Origin: Candidatus Gracilibacteria bacterium CG17_big_fil_post_rev_8_21_14_2_50_48_13
GTDB taxonomy: Bacteria > Patescibacteriota > Gracilibacteria > 1-14-2-50-48-13
Direction of reading: 5' to 3'
Length of the DNA stretch: 64,000 bases
Assembly (NCBI GenBank): GCA_002783265.1
Contig: PFFG01000001.1
Location: 62,001-126,000, forward strand
A model generated the notes under the pieces. That model ran no database searches. It was not told where the DNA came from and was given only the letters and a program-made list of their open reading frames with translations. Position numbers and translations under genes: made by a program. This document shows positions 46,701 to 61,700 of this stretch, piece by piece. Numbering within the stretch: the stretch's first letter is position 1; every line of letters begins with the position of its first letter.

Positions 46701-49700
46701 CAGGTGATGTGACAACCTTCGCCTGATAGGTTATGGTGATGGTTTCGCCACCCTTTACTTCGAGATTGGGCACGTAGAGACCGAAGAGTTTTGATGGCAT
46801 CGCCGTACAAGCAGTACGTTCAGCACCACGACGACAGACGAGTGTCTCGCCCAGTAACTCTGTCCCCTGCTGGAAACGATCTGCAATATCCATATTCTTC
46901 GTCGGATTCCCAGGAAGGTTGTTGGTCACGACCAGTGCGTAGGAAAGCGTGTCCCCTACTTGCACAACACCGCCATTCAGATCTTTACCGTATTTTTTTA
47001 TCGTCAAGGTACTGGCTGGATTCAATGCAGCATTTGCTTCACTTTGGAAGGCAAGTGTCTTCACGGGACCTGTGAGGAAGCCCGTCAATGCTCCAAACTG
47101 ATCTGCAACGCCACTCAGGAAGTTCCCCACACCTCCAAAGCCACCCGCAACACAGGAGAAGGGGTTTGCCTTAGCCACGGCCTTAAAGGCTTCATTGTAG
47201 CGGATAAGCGCTTGTCCACCGGAACGAATATAGGGCAGGTCGGCTGCCACAAGCATGCGCATAAGTTTTGAGCCGCCATCCTGATAACTGTAGTAGACTC
47301 CCTCCGATCCAGGGTAGCGTTCATCAAGATTTTTCACGATATCACCCACACCGTCTTGTACATCAGCATTGGTCATCCCCTTCGGCTCCGCTTCAAACAC
47401 CATTTCCGGATGCGAAGGAATAACCGTTGGTACCTGATTACTCGGATAGACTGGTGTTGTATTACGAGGGTCCACAGCCGGACAAATACTTTCTAGCGGG
47501 TTCCAGGTCTTTATCAAGGAACCATTGAATCGGGCATAGATATCTCCCTCCGGCAAGAGATGGAAGCCTGCAGGCACTTGCCCTTCTGGCGCATTTAGTG
47601 GCGTTCCGTCCATCTGCATACCAAGCACATCCACTTCCGTTACCGAGTACCGCTGTTTATTTGTCTCCTCTGACTTCGTGTTACAATCCACACTTGGATC
47701 GATGGAGACGACTTTGAGTTCATTTTTCTTTGTCAGTGCCACGAGATCATCCGTTCCATCACCATCGAGGTCGCCAAAGGTTGCATCACTCAGCGCACCA
47801 AGATTGGGCACGGTATTTTTACAACGTTCGAGAAGACCACTTGTATTCTTAAGCTCCACAAGAGACTTTTCGAGAACTGCATCTGCTGCGGTTATTGCTC
47901 CTTCTGTCGTGATTTGCGGCGCAGAAGTTGGTGAACCGACGGCTACAGCAAGATTTTTCTTACCCGCGAGTTGCATGATCAGAAGTTCGCGAATACCCTC
48001 CGGAATTTCAAAGGTTGCTCCAAGATACGTCCAGGCCACAGGTTTACCGCCTTGATTACGGAGAACCTGCAGTTTGCCGTCACCATCCGTGAAAACAATA
48101 TCTTCGCGACCATCCTGGTCGACGTCATAGAGGACCATTTGCTGAATCTGCCCACCCGTATGCGTGTAAATAACCTCACCGATATCATCCGTAAAGTATT
48201 CATTGCTTCTGTCAGATTCTTCAAGAGAGATGCTGATAACGGGGTCACCAAGATTGATGAGGGCTTCTGACATATAGGGTAGAGTACTTTCTCCAACGGT
48301 GTTTCCACCAGCGAAGAGGAGCATGTTTTTGTAATCACCCGCAAAACCGAGTCCTTCCCCGGCAGGCTCAAGTGCATCTTCCACACCCACCATAGATGGA
48401 TTCACCAAATCACCTGCCATGAGCGGCAAACTCTCATCACGCAGAGCAACGGCGTAGAGATTGTTTGTCGAATCTCCTTGTGGTTCGTAGGCAAGATGGA
48501 ACAAACCTTTTTCCGGTGAGCGAATCTGCACATAGATACCTGTGCCTCCCAAAATATCCAGAGCCTCTGTGACCTTATCCACCGGGAGCGACCCAATGGC
48601 ATCCACGTCATCTGCTCCCTGCCCTGTCCCGTTGCCACCATCAAGATCGGCGACGGTCTGCACAAAGACAGAGGTCAGAGGCGTATTGTTACTCGACAGA
48701 GTAAACTTCAGTGCACCCGTTTCGCGCGCTTCAAAGACATAACGCAGAGAGGTTGCTATGCTTGAGGTGCCTACCTGACCGACCATTTGGTTTGTCCAGG
48801 AAAGCAATGTTTGATCAAGTGCGGAAAACTTCAGGGGACGATCATTCGCAAATTCCATAGCAAGTGGTGATGTCCCCACGAGATCGCGCGACTCCATAAA
48901 AATACTGTTTCGCAGGCCAGCATTAGCGTAACCGGAGGCATTTCGACGCACCATAAAGCGAGCATAACTTGCCCCGAAGACATCAATTTGGACACCCTCC
49001 AACTGTGAACGCAGTGTGCGTCCAAAGGCAGTAAGAGCGGACCAGTCGGGAGATTTTGGATTCAAATCACCTCCGCGTGAAATTGTTCCCACAGTATCAA
49101 ATCCGTACATGACCGTCGTCGATCCATCGGCATTATTCACGTCGAACCGGACAGGTGAGGAGATTTCCGAAAGTAACATCCCTGGCGTGTCCAACTGTGT
49201 CAGACTTGCAGATGCCGCTAGGGTTTTTGCCCCGATGTATCTTGATCCACGAGGATCCGTGCGGGAAATTGTCGCCAGGGTGCGACCATCTGCGCGGTTT
49301 CTTACCGTATAGGTCTGCATATTTGGCAGAAGTGTTTGGGGGACCAGTTCCACCGCCTCTTTGAGAGAAGAAACAAGGAAACGTTCTGGATCAAGCGTCA
49401 TGAGTTCCGTCCTTCGCACCTCTTCATGCATATCCGGTGCCGGAAGGAGATCCTGCTCCTTCTGGACGCTCAGTCGAAGGCCATTATCGATAGTGGCCGA
49501 AAGTCGCGTACCAAAAAGCTCGAGCGTACCCTCAGGGATGGTCAGGCGCCTCGTCTCTGCCGCAGTTTTTGCTGTGATAACTGGCGCAGTCGTTGCTCCC
49601 TTAGCGAAGGAAGCGACCAAATCCGCCGTTGGTAAAAGACTCGGTAAACGCGCTTGTTTGCGCAAACGGACAAGCCCAACATCACGACTTGTCGCAACAT

Positions 49701-52700
49701 AGGTTTCAATCAACGCACTTCCCTGTCGACTCCATGTGAGGACATCGTCCTGCATCGGCAGAGTACGAAGCGTCCGCGTATCTACCTGTGCGATAGTTCG
49801 CGACGTCCCATTCACTGTTTGTGCGATGGTCACTATAGTGCCCTCGCGAGAAAGTGTTACCGATGGTTCTTGCGCAGCAATAAAGGCTGATCCTGGTGTC
49901 GTAAGGGACGGTGTACTACTGGAAGCGTCCACGAGAATAAGGGAATCGAAGGGATCCTCTGCAGTACCATTTGATCCTAAACGGGGATTACCAGCAATTT
50001 TAACGACAGCACGATCCGGCACTTCTTCATACACAAGAGTTTCCTCCATCGTCTCCGTAGAAATGTGTTTTTGTGCAAGTGCGCCCTCTCGCAAAATGAT
50101 GCGTCCAGAAATATCCTTGAGGACATCAAGAAGCACCGTATCTGCACGCATAACACGCAACTTTTCCGCATCTTCCGTGATGGTCACATTCTCCTGCAGG
50201 GGCGTCAGTCTCTGACTTCCGCGCGGAAGCGGTGCTTCAACATTTCGATCAGCATACGTACCCAGCACAAACTGATCGCCAGTTGCAATACCAGAAAGGG
50301 ATCCCAGAATCCATTTTCCACCAGTTCTCGTCACACGAAGGAGGAATCCAAATTGACCAACGGAGCCGACAATATCTGCGGTATTCCCATCGAAGGACAC
50401 CACCTCAAGATTTTGCAGTTTCTGAACAAATTGACGAACAAAACCATTATTCCCAAGCTTCATGAGCGACTCTGCGTCGGTGGAAAGTGGTTCATCCACG
50501 GAAACGACATAGAAGTCTCCCTGCTCGAGGAGGCGGACATTTTGATTACCAAGGAGAACCTGTAACTGTGGCGTAGAAAGAGAGAGGGCAGGAGCCGTTT
50601 GGCCTGGTGTAAAGACAGAAACGGTCGGTGTTTTCATGAGCAAGGTCGGTCGATACATGAGGCGAGCCCGGACCTGACCAGCCGCATCAAAGAGGTCAAT
50701 ACTTGCAATACCCGTCGTCACACCACCATCAAAGACGACGCGGCCGTTCCAGAGCCCCGTTTCCACATACGACAAGGATGCATCTTTCTTAATGACCAGC
50801 GCAGGGATTCCATAGCTACCGTTCACAATACTTGCATTCGTCGATTGTTGTTCCAGAAGGCGCACATGTCCATTGGGAAGGCGTTCACACAGAACATCCG
50901 AAGCATTTGGAGCACATGTAAACTGCGGCTGGGACGCGGTATCTGACCCACCCGTGAGATCAACCTTTACCGTCGGCTCCGTCAGCGTCAATCGAACCTT
51001 CGCCGCCGTCACTGTTCCCACCCATGGTTCAGCGCCATTTGCCGTAAAGCGCATCTCTCGGTTTTCCAGAACATCAAAGGCAAGCGGCAAACGCCTAGGC
51101 ACCACCGTAAAGGCGACGGGGTCCTCATTGCTCATGCGCAGGGCAAAACGATTTTCTGTTTGATTCCAGACTTTACTTTGATTGAGCAGCGCCCCAAAGT
51201 TTGCTGCTGCGAGACTAAGCACGTCACTTTGATCGCCTGTTTTCAGGCCGAGAGTTGTGCCATTCATGGCATAATCCTCTTGGACACCAAGATAGATGGC
51301 AGAGGAGGCAAAGTTCGATGCCTTATCTTCAGGAGCAAAATCCCCTACCCCCGTGAGGAGACGGAATCTCGCCGTATTCCCAGGATAGACAAAGAATGTA
51401 CCAATATCAGAACTGGTATTTGCCTTTTGTTGCTTTGTAGTCACAGTTATGGCAAAGAGCTTTTTCGGCGCATCCAAGCGAAGGCGCATTTCATGCAGCG
51501 GATCACACACTAATCGTGAACCATCTGCAAGTAACACTGCGGCAACACCTCCACGAGTAAATTCCTCATGACAAAGGGGTTCCGAGGTCGTCATGCCTGT
51601 CCAGAATCCATGGGCAGAAGGCGATACGACAAAGAGATTACCTCCTCGTTCCTCCACGCTATAGGCCGTATTGGTGACCGCATTTCTGAAGACCAGTGGG
51701 TTGTAGGCAACCGTCGGTATGTCCACCGTGGAAAGTTGATCAGGATTCGCAGAACGAAGGAGACGCAGAGCCGAAGGTGCATACACAGATCTTGTCTGAG
51801 CTGACTGCATTTCCTGCGTCGTTCCATTTTTTCGTAGACGGAATTCAGAGACGATATTGCCGAATCCATCGACAAAGCTTCGAAGGAAAGGGCGTGTCTC
51901 TAAACCGCTACCCGCAGCTTTTTCTTCCGCAATACGAAGACGCTGGGAAATGTCTTTCAGAGGAAAAGCTGCCAGAATATCGCCCAGATCAACACGCTCA
52001 CCCGCACTGTTGATCCGCAGGGTCAGAGCATCTTTCGTATCATGCAGTAAGACCGTGCGAACAAAGTCCGGAAGTCGAATATCCACACTACCATCGGCAC
52101 GGAGAGTCATGAGTGTATCAAAACCGAAGGTCACCGTCGTTGTTTGCTGGTCGAGGGCATGGGAAACGGAGAACAATGGGGTCTCGGGCGTATAATAGAG
52201 CCCCGCCCTACCCGTGTTCAGAGCGCCACTGTGCGCTCCCTCACCTGCAAAGTCCCGCAAGAACGTGAGTGTACCACGCACGGTGTTCCCCTCAAGGATT
52301 TGCACGCGTACGGTACTTGGCGTGAAATCCAGAAGCCGGAGCGTTCCAACGGTTTCGAGTCGTCCCGTCGCAACAGACACGCGGGCAATATCCCGGGTGC
52401 CTTCCTGAAGGATCTTTCGACCAGCCTCCTCTCGCACTGTGGTTCCCTCTCCTGCGGATAGTTGGACATTCTTTGTGGTCAACGGTGATTCACGGAGAAC
52501 AAAGGCAAGGGTTGCCACACGTGTATTCGTTGGCGTATAGAGGTACCCAAAGGCAGGAATCGTGTAGTCATCCGCTGTTTTCAGTGTCGAGTCCACCGTA
52601 AAGGCAAAGTTCGTCTCGGGTGTGCGCAGAAAACTTTCCTCCGAAAGCGACAGTTGCGTTGCACATGTACGCGCAGGGTCCTCCATATCCCGGCAGTACA

Positions 52701-55700
52701 CAATTTCTGATGCACTTTTTTCTACTCCAGGAATTTGCTGCATGAGTGTGTAGGCCGCACGACTATCACTTGCCTTTGCAACATACGGCACATAGGTTCC
52801 AGGCAGTGCCTGTTCATCGGAGGCAGGTGCGCCGACACGAAGGGTGGAGACAAGGCTGGAGGAAGAACCCAGAGCAACGTCTGAAAGCAGAGGAGTTCCC
52901 TCTTTTGTTGCCAAGGTATATCGAATCTGAGGCGCGGCACCTGTAAACAGTTTGGTCTGTATGGAAACGCGATCATCAAAGGTGCGGTAGGAACCATCAT
53001 GACGGATACGTGCATACACTTTTCCGTCGACCGTATCAAAACGAACACCTTCTGCATCACTACAGGTACGAAATGATGTGGTAGCACTGGAGAGAACGAC
53101 CGTATCTGTTCTGACACATTCCCCTGAGGACGCCGCTGTATCCGTGACAATCCTCAGACCTTCGAGGCTTTGGTTGATGTTCGCTCGACTTATGGAGGTC
53201 ACAGGCGAAGCTGCTGCGTACGGAACATAGGTAAAGGTTGCCGCAGTACGTTGTTCTGCCGTATCCAAACGATCAAGAGTGAGTGCTGCCGTAATTAACC
53301 CCTCCGCGTTCAGTGACGGCGTCATCGAGATTTTCGTATTTTTGAGAGCGCTATTACGTGTTTCAAGCGATGCCTGGAGATTCTCAAGTCGGAGTACATC
53401 TCCGATGCTGTTCAATACTGGGCGGTTCCGTCGAAGCGTTTTGGGCCGAAGATACGGCAAGGTCGCATCCGTGCCTTCCGATGGAATATTCAGCTGGCTG
53501 GAAGCGTGGGTATAGGTCAAAACACGCAAGTCGAAGGGCAGATTTGCCATGCTGTAATAGAGCTCCAGTGCTGGCGTGCCAAACAAAGATACTGTGAAGG
53601 CAAGGAGTCCACCAGATGCAAGAGCTGGCGTGTACGTATTGGAGGCCATGTCAGGTCGGAGTACACGCTGTCCGCCCATTTTTTCCACCACCAAGACGGG
53701 CTCAAAACCAAAAAAGAGTGTTGATGTGGTTCGATCACTACTATGATTGAAGCGCAGTAAGGGTTCCCCCATTTCTGTATACAGACCGGGAACACCAAGA
53801 CGTGCTTCCGGTAAGGATGTACCCGATGCAAGTTGCATGAGCTGTGTATATGCCGTATCAAAGCGGGCAGCAATGCGTGCACGTTCTGTCCCGTCGCTTC
53901 CGACAAATCGCACGGTAAACCGATCCTGGGTTACATCGAGCAGTTCTGGATTCACACCAGACCCTAGCGAAAGTATTCGCAGAGGCTGCTTGTTTATTGT
54001 GACCATTTCCCCCTCCGACGGACTCGTGATCCGAATGCTATTCGATGTTTCCTGTGTGATCAATGATGGATCGAGGGCATAAACATTCACCACATCTTTT
54101 TCAGCCGCTCTCGGATCGACGGCACTTAAGGAAGCAAAGGTCTGCACACGAGGTGATGTTTCCTGTAGTTGTATACGAAGCGTTGCTACACGTGCCCATA
54201 CACCGTTTCTCTGCTCTTCAAGAACAAAGAGAGGTACATCCGCAACATTGCCAACCGTGAGTAAACGGTATTCACCACTTGTCCTCGCTGCATCTGAAAG
54301 CGTTAAGAATGCACCAGGACGCACATTGAGAATGGAAACAAATCCCTGCGTTTGACCCGGAAGAGGATCTTTTCGCACAAGGACCCCCTGTTCTTCATTC
54401 CACAGATGGGAAGCATCTTCAAAACGCACATAGACTCCTTGATGTTGCATACTGAAGAGATCTGGAGCGCCAGAGCTGCTCGCACGTACAGGCAGTGCAC
54501 GATCTGCCCCCAGCACCAGTGAGGCTTCAGCAACTATACGAGACCTACCCTCCCGATCTTCACGCAACACATACGCAATGCGCGAACTGGTATTTTCCGT
54601 CATGAGCGTACGTTCCCAAGAATAGCCATCAAAACAGGTAAAAGTTTCACCCGTTGGTTTGATGCCCGCAAGGACGATATCCTGAGCAGATTCTGGAAGT
54701 GAACAAGGATCAGCGAAATTCGTTTGCACCCGTGTACCACGATCCTTTGCACGAACGCGTAGGCCTTCACTATTCATCGCATAGGTTAGATCTGTAGCGC
54801 GCGTTGAGGATAAATACATACCCGTTGCCTCTGTGGCCGGTGTATCCTGCCATAGGAGTGGGGTTGCACCATAGACAGGAGTCATTTTCAACGCAGTTAT
54901 GCTTGTTCCTTGATCATCTGCAGATACAAGTTTTGCGATTATCTGCATTTTGTCACCCTCAAGGGAAAGTGCATAACGCAGAAGATTCTTGCCTAGCCAA
55001 GCCTGAGCTTCCACCACCCGATTACTGATATTACGTAGTGGCAGCAGCAACTGGGAACCGACATAAAAGCCAATGTTCTCGGCACTGCCTTCGAGTTTCA
55101 ACACATCACGGGAGCGCAGGCGTCCGATAACACCGTCACGCACGCCTTGCAACTCCGAAAGTTCCGTAATGGTTTGTCTGAGATAGTGGAGGACTTTGGG
55201 TGCGAGTATCTGTGGAGCAACTGCTTCAGCTTCCGCGACGAACTTGGCGAGGCTTTCTCCATAGTTCACTTTTTGATTTTCAATGGTGGCCTCTGCTGTA
55301 TTCACGGCTTCTGCGCGCACCGTATCTAAAGATAATTGAATATCACGATCGTAATCACCATCCGCAGGGAAAACACGTTGAGGATCGAGTTTCACCATGA
55401 GCGTCGCAAGGGGCGTCTTTGATTCCCCGTCCGATACGCGCAGGTAGACCAGGTCCTTACGATCAAGATCCATGGCGACAAGGGGAAGCTCTTTAACGGA
55501 TACACCGCGGAAAAACTGCAGGTTATCGGCAATAATTGCCCGTTCCTGCAAAACACCTTCCTCATTCGGTGCGAAAATACGCACGATGGATCGGTTTGCT
55601 CCTAAGAGATCCTTCTTCGTAGTGACTCCAGGTGCGGGAATCACATAAATACCAGGTGCTAAGGGTGCCGTTTCTGCAGGAGAAAGCTCTGAAGGGGTAT

Positions 55701-58700
55701 TTTCAAAGACTGCCCCAGACTGAAACGGTACAATGTTGTATCTCACTTGCATCACCGTCGCACCGTCACTCTGGTCTTTGACATCGACGGTAAACGGCAT
55801 ATTGGGTGCAAGCACTGGATCTGCAAAGAGAGAAACGCCCCCTGCTTCCCGCCCGCCGCCGAGATCAATCGCACCATTCGGCAACACGCGTGCAAGATTT
55901 GCAGGAATTTCAGAAGCGACCGTCGAGGTGGTGACAACCTGAGTTTTTCCTGTAAGCATCCACCATCCGCCCAGGAAGTCCTTTTGGGTCACATCACCGT
56001 AAGGGCCACCAAGGAGATTGGTATAGAGCATATTAGGCTCCAGAGATTCCAACAGCTCCCGTCGCAGGGTCAAACGAATAGGAATGCGGACTGTATCCGG
56101 CAAAATACGTTCATTAATAACCGTTTTCCCGTCACCATTTGTCATCAGGGCACGAACCGTTACCTGTGCTTCACCCCGGAAATTCACCGCTTCAAGGGCG
56201 AAACTACCCCGTCCGTCACGAAGCTTTTGTGTGAGCATGTTCTCCTCTGGCATTCCGGTGCGCATAACCGTGGTTTCCACCAAAGCAGCATCTGCATCCT
56301 CCGTCATTGCATGTAGACGAATTTGTGTTCCGTCGCCTACTTCCGGCTGCACATCGAGAGCAATGGTTGGGCTTTGCTGGGCATCAACAGGATTACCACA
56401 GAGATCTACGCCCACATACCGCAGCGCCGCCAAGGAATTCGCCTCAGGTAGTCCTTCAGCTGTTGCCTCAAGAGGGCGTATGGATTTTGTGGTGAAGGAG
56501 AGAGCTGCAAGTGCCCCTGGAGTGACATTGATGCGCAGGCTCGCCTTGGTCATTTGCTTTGCAGCATCCGTAAAAATCAGGTCCGTACTTCCAGATTTTC
56601 GTGATGGCGTCACCGTCAGTTCACCTCGGCCACCCAGCAGTTGCACAGCACCAGGCAGGGCTGTAAAGAGGCTTAAATCCTGCGTTGACACCTGCATTGC
56701 CCCATCATAGGGAACCAAACGTCCATCTTTATCGCGCAGCTCGACCTTGACCGTAAAGGCACGCGCAGCATTGGCGATGGGCCCATCAACACATGCACTT
56801 TCCGTGGACGTCATCACAGGGACGGTGACACTCGACGAGCCATCCGGCAATGTTGCACGAAGTGAAAGAGAGCCCTTTGGATAGACCATATAGGGAACAC
56901 GCGTCACCAGGCGCTGTCCTATGGCCTGATCGAGAGAACCTGCCTGGGCCGTTATTTGCGAAAGTGGTGCAATTTTTGAGAGCAGAAAGTCCAGGGTATA
57001 CGGCGAGGTACCCTTCCCTTCCGGCAAAGTCAGTTCGAGGGTACTCTTTCCACCTGCCGCAATATCCAGCGATAGATGATCAGCGGTATCGCCGCCAGGC
57101 ATAGCATCGAGAACCATAAGGCCTGCCGTATCGAGTCCTGCAGATTTGGGAATACCAATGGTCGCCATACCAAGTCCGATGCCAACTTCTTCCCCGGAAC
57201 TATTGGTAAACTTAGGCCGCAACGTCACCTTCTGACCTTCAATAGCGACGGGTGGATCCATCTCCAGTCGCATGGTCGAGTACGTTGTGTCTACCACCAT
57301 AAAACTCAAAAGGACAGGTGCGAGATTCATACTACTTTCTGGCACCACTTCCAAAAAGTATTTGCCGGACTCCTTTGGTATAGGCAATGCTGCAGCATAG
57401 GCACCTTCTTCGAGTCTCATAGAAATTGCATCCTGTCCTCCCATGGCTTTCTTGTAGAGATTCTCTGTCCGCGGTTCATCCTTGTAATAGCGCAGTTGTG
57501 CATTTCCGCTTTTTTGAACAACGGTATCTTTTTTGCTCATATCCGTCGCAATAAGCGTGAGCAGGTGTGCAGATTCGTTCGTGGAGAAAATACTGTCCAC
57601 ATCCGTTGACCGAACATCACCTCGTGCACAGGTTCCCGCATCACGCTCCGCACTCGTACAAGGAATGCGATAGAATGCTCCGGAGAGGACTTCCGGCGTT
57701 ACAGTAATTGCATAGGTTGCGGTAATGTCGGCGGATGGTTCGGGCGTGTAGCTCGAGTTCGGCAGCTTTTGCTTGAGTAAGGTGGCCACTACTCGGGTGG
57801 TCCCAAAGGCCTTTGAGGAATTACGTGCGAAGACACGGAATGTAGCAGCGCCATTTTCCACTTTTTGCACCTGCTCAGCCGGTGCTAAGGAAAGAACACT
57901 GGTGGCGGCGTCTTCTGGATGAATTTCAAGCCTGACCATGTCAAACTGGTCCGCCAGTAAAGGTCGGTTAGCAGCATCAAGCAGCAGGACATGCACCTCA
58001 AAAGGCTGGTTACTGCCAAAAGGTATCACGCCAACGGTTTGCCCTGCGGGAGCTTTTGGTGAACCGGCTTCAGGGAGCACCGTCGCCTCTCGCCCAGAGA
58101 AGAACAAGAGTTTCTTCACATAATCTTGCCCGTCGCGAAAGCCATTGGGTTTGTTTTCAAAGCGTTCATTCAGCACGTCTGGCGAAAATACATTGGAATC
58201 GAGAGGCTGGAATAGGCTACTGAGTCCATCTTGGTCCAGATCTTGCAGCCACTTCCCTGCTGTATCTAGCACGGCGCCTGTACCCTTAATCACGAGTTCT
58301 CCCCCCTTCAGAAGTGCATCTCCCGTTTTCCCAAGGTCTTCGACGAATCGCCCCGTTTGTGCGGTGAAACGCTCACCTTCCTTCGATGCAGCTTTCCCCC
58401 AGGCAACGAGATTGAGGGCATTTTGTTCTGCATTCTCCTCTAGGGGCCACAAATGGGTTGCCCAGCACCCAATGGCGGGAAGCCAGTTTTGCAGAGGAAC
58501 GCCAAATTTTGACCCCCCATAACCCGCATATTCGTTGTCACATGGACTTGTTTGTGTACTTTCCGTGCGTTCCAACGTGGGGACAATCGAAGGTGCCTGG
58601 GCTGCACGTGCGCTGCCCTTACCCGTTAAGGACTCCAGCGGAATTTGCATAGCATCTGCACGTGCACTTTCCAAAATCAGGGTTCCCGCCTCGAAGCCCA

Positions 58701-61700
58701 CCTTTTTCTGGGATTGCACGGGATCCGTATACTTCGTTCGCTGTTGCCAGAAATCTGTATCTATCGCTATGTCGGAAGGAGAACTTGTGAGATAGTTGTG
58801 CATCACAAATTTATACTTTTCCGCGAGCGACAGGTGCTGCCAGTATACAGAGAAGGCAAGGCGTTTTTTGGCATTGGACACCTTATCACCTTCCCCATCG
58901 GCAAGGGATGTTTTCGAGAGCACAGTATTCCAACGGTTCTGATCAAAACTGATCGATTCAAGCTTAGTTGGTGCAAGAGCGGTGGTAGATTTCACTCCAC
59001 CAAGACCTTGTTGCAAAATCGTCTGCAGTTCCGCAGGTGATTTTTCCTGTGATCCAATGCTGCCCAGCACTCTGCTTGCGAGAGATTCCACCTGTTTCTT
59101 GACCTCTGGATCACTAATGGATGATGTATCCACTCTGAGACTATCGGCTGGAAGTGTCGCCTTCGGACCGGATAAACTCGTTTTCGCAACGTAATCCACC
59201 AGGTAGTTATTAAAACCCGTAATAAGACTATCCACACGAGACGCCGTTGCTTCTAGGTCGCGCTGCAACTGTGCACGATCTGTATCTAGTGCATAACTAA
59301 AGGTCTTCTGGTCAGGGAACGCACGGAAGAAATTCACATAGGGGATACTGACGTGTTCTTCATACTCATCCCATTTTTCCACTTCACCATAGATATTGAA
59401 CTTTGGCAGAGGTTCATACAAATAGAAGTCGACATATCGAGGATTATTCACCGGCAAGCTCGTTGAGCTCATCGACTGCACCTGCTGTGCTATGGTTTCA
59501 TAAGTTGGCTCCTTGTGCGTGACCACTGTGGCAATTCGCCGCACTCCATTCAGCGCATAGAGTGTTCGCCGACCTGTAGGATCGTTGACATCCGTGACAT
59601 CGCCATGAAGCGCCTCTTGAAAAAACTGTTCGAGTTTGCTTGCACCTTGTGCAATATATTCAAATTTGAAGTCCCATTTCCCCTTGTATTCAAAGGGTAT
59701 CAGCTGCTTCATTTCCAATTTATCTTCCGCGCGAGGAAACAGTCGCCAATTACCTGCATCGGAGTTTGCACGACGTGTAAACTCTTTCATGTACGCAAGA
59801 AGGATATTCTGATCGACGGTATTTGCAGGAAGCCCCTTTATGGTGAAAGGCACACTACCCACACCCCCTCGCATGAAGGCATCCACCAGTGGCCAACCCG
59901 TTATAAGGGTGCCGTTCACTGGGCTGGATGTGTGCTGAAGTGCATCTTCAGTTTTTGGTGACGACTGATCTATGCCCTTGGGCTGAACACCCATAATCGG
60001 ACTTTCACTCACCCCGTATTTTGCATAGCGCAAGCAGGCTAGGTAGCTGTTTTCTGGTGAAAGACCGGCATTGATGTCTTTCTCCGGCCCCTTCGGTTGG
60101 TTTTCTTCAATGACAAAACCTTTACGCGTGTATTCCCAACCTTCTGCATAACTATTGGCCTGGCCTAAGGGATTATAAAGCGTTTCTGCGCGGGTCCGTG
60201 GATAATCATCTCTATACACCTGGGTATCCGACGCATTTTCCACGCTAGGATACGCAACTAAACGTTCTTGGAGAATAGGTTCTTTCCAAGTTGGCGCCAT
60301 ATTTGACTCAATAGTGCCTCCCTTTGGTGGTGTATAGGTCGATTTCGGCGGAAACATGTCATCAATTTTCGACGGTTTGGTCCAAGATTCCACCCCAGAG
60401 AGAATGGTTGGTGCTAAGGTATTCACTTCCCGAATAGTAACTGTTCGCTCCGTGGTACGCAGTGGTAAGTAGTCAGGATCATTAACCGCCGTACCCCCTG
60501 CCCGATCAAAAATCGGCTCCATGGCACGCTGGGGATCACAGGTAATACCCACAAAGGTTAGGGCGTCATAGACCGTCGTTGCCGCAAGAATTCTCTGGAC
60601 TTCCCCATCAACGGCCATAATCGCCGCATTACTTGCCGATACGGCCCGTCCTCCAAAGTCTGCCAGAGCTGCTAGCGTTGCTTGGGATACTTTGGTGGTT
60701 TGGATAAGTTTGATTTCGTACTGCGCTTGGACAAGATCAATCAACATAGACTTTGCCTCCTCCATAACCGCTCCGTCCGTAAAGCGGAATTCTTTTGCGG
60801 GGGCGTTCACACCATACTTCGCGGGGTTCAGTGTGTAGCGATCTTCACCCTTTTTCCTATCCTCAGGGGACTTCGCCATGGAAGACTGGTAGACGCGCTG
60901 AATTGCGGTCATTTCTTTGGTTCCTTGCGTTATAATGGCTGCTAGTTCTGGTTTTAATGCTTGATATTCAGCATCCGTCAGGTCACGCAGAAGCAAGTCT
61001 TTCTGCACATCGAGCAGCTTTTTATAAATCGCAATCGTCGACTCAATAGCATCTGGCGAATCACTCTTCGGCTGATATGCATCATCTGAAAGCATACGTT
61101 CCAGCGTATTGTAGAGCGTTTGATTATAGAGTGTCACCGTCTGAAAATATGCCTGTGATTCGGAGAAATCCGCTATTCCAACACCCACGAGGACAAGAGG
61201 CTGAATATACTTGAGCCAGTCAAGAGCGCCCTTATCTTTACTGCGCAAGTAATCGATATGACGATTCTGGATCTGGGAGAAAATCGTCTGCATATCCGCA
61301 CGAAGTCCCGTGTAGGATGTGCGTTTTGCCGTATCTTCAACGCGCTGCAAATTCTGTGCGGAACATCCTCCCCAATACCCATTGCGGGAGAAATCAAACC
61401 AATCTGGGAAACTATAGGCTTCCGGTCTCTTATCCAGTCGCAGATCTTTGTAGCCAAACCATCGTGGGTCCAGTAATGCTGCATTATCGGTTTTTTGTTC
61501 TGGTGTATCAGAATCAGGGTTTTTCACACGAAGAACCGCATCCATGCTTTTATCATAAAGTCGATTCGCCTCGACTTGTTTCGCTAAGGTGGCTTCTGAT
61601 GCCATTGTACCAATATGCTCAAGGTACGCACCAAAACGACCAGCATCACCCTCTGTTGTCCCATAATACAAACCCCAAATTTGGGTAAACATGGTCTTTG

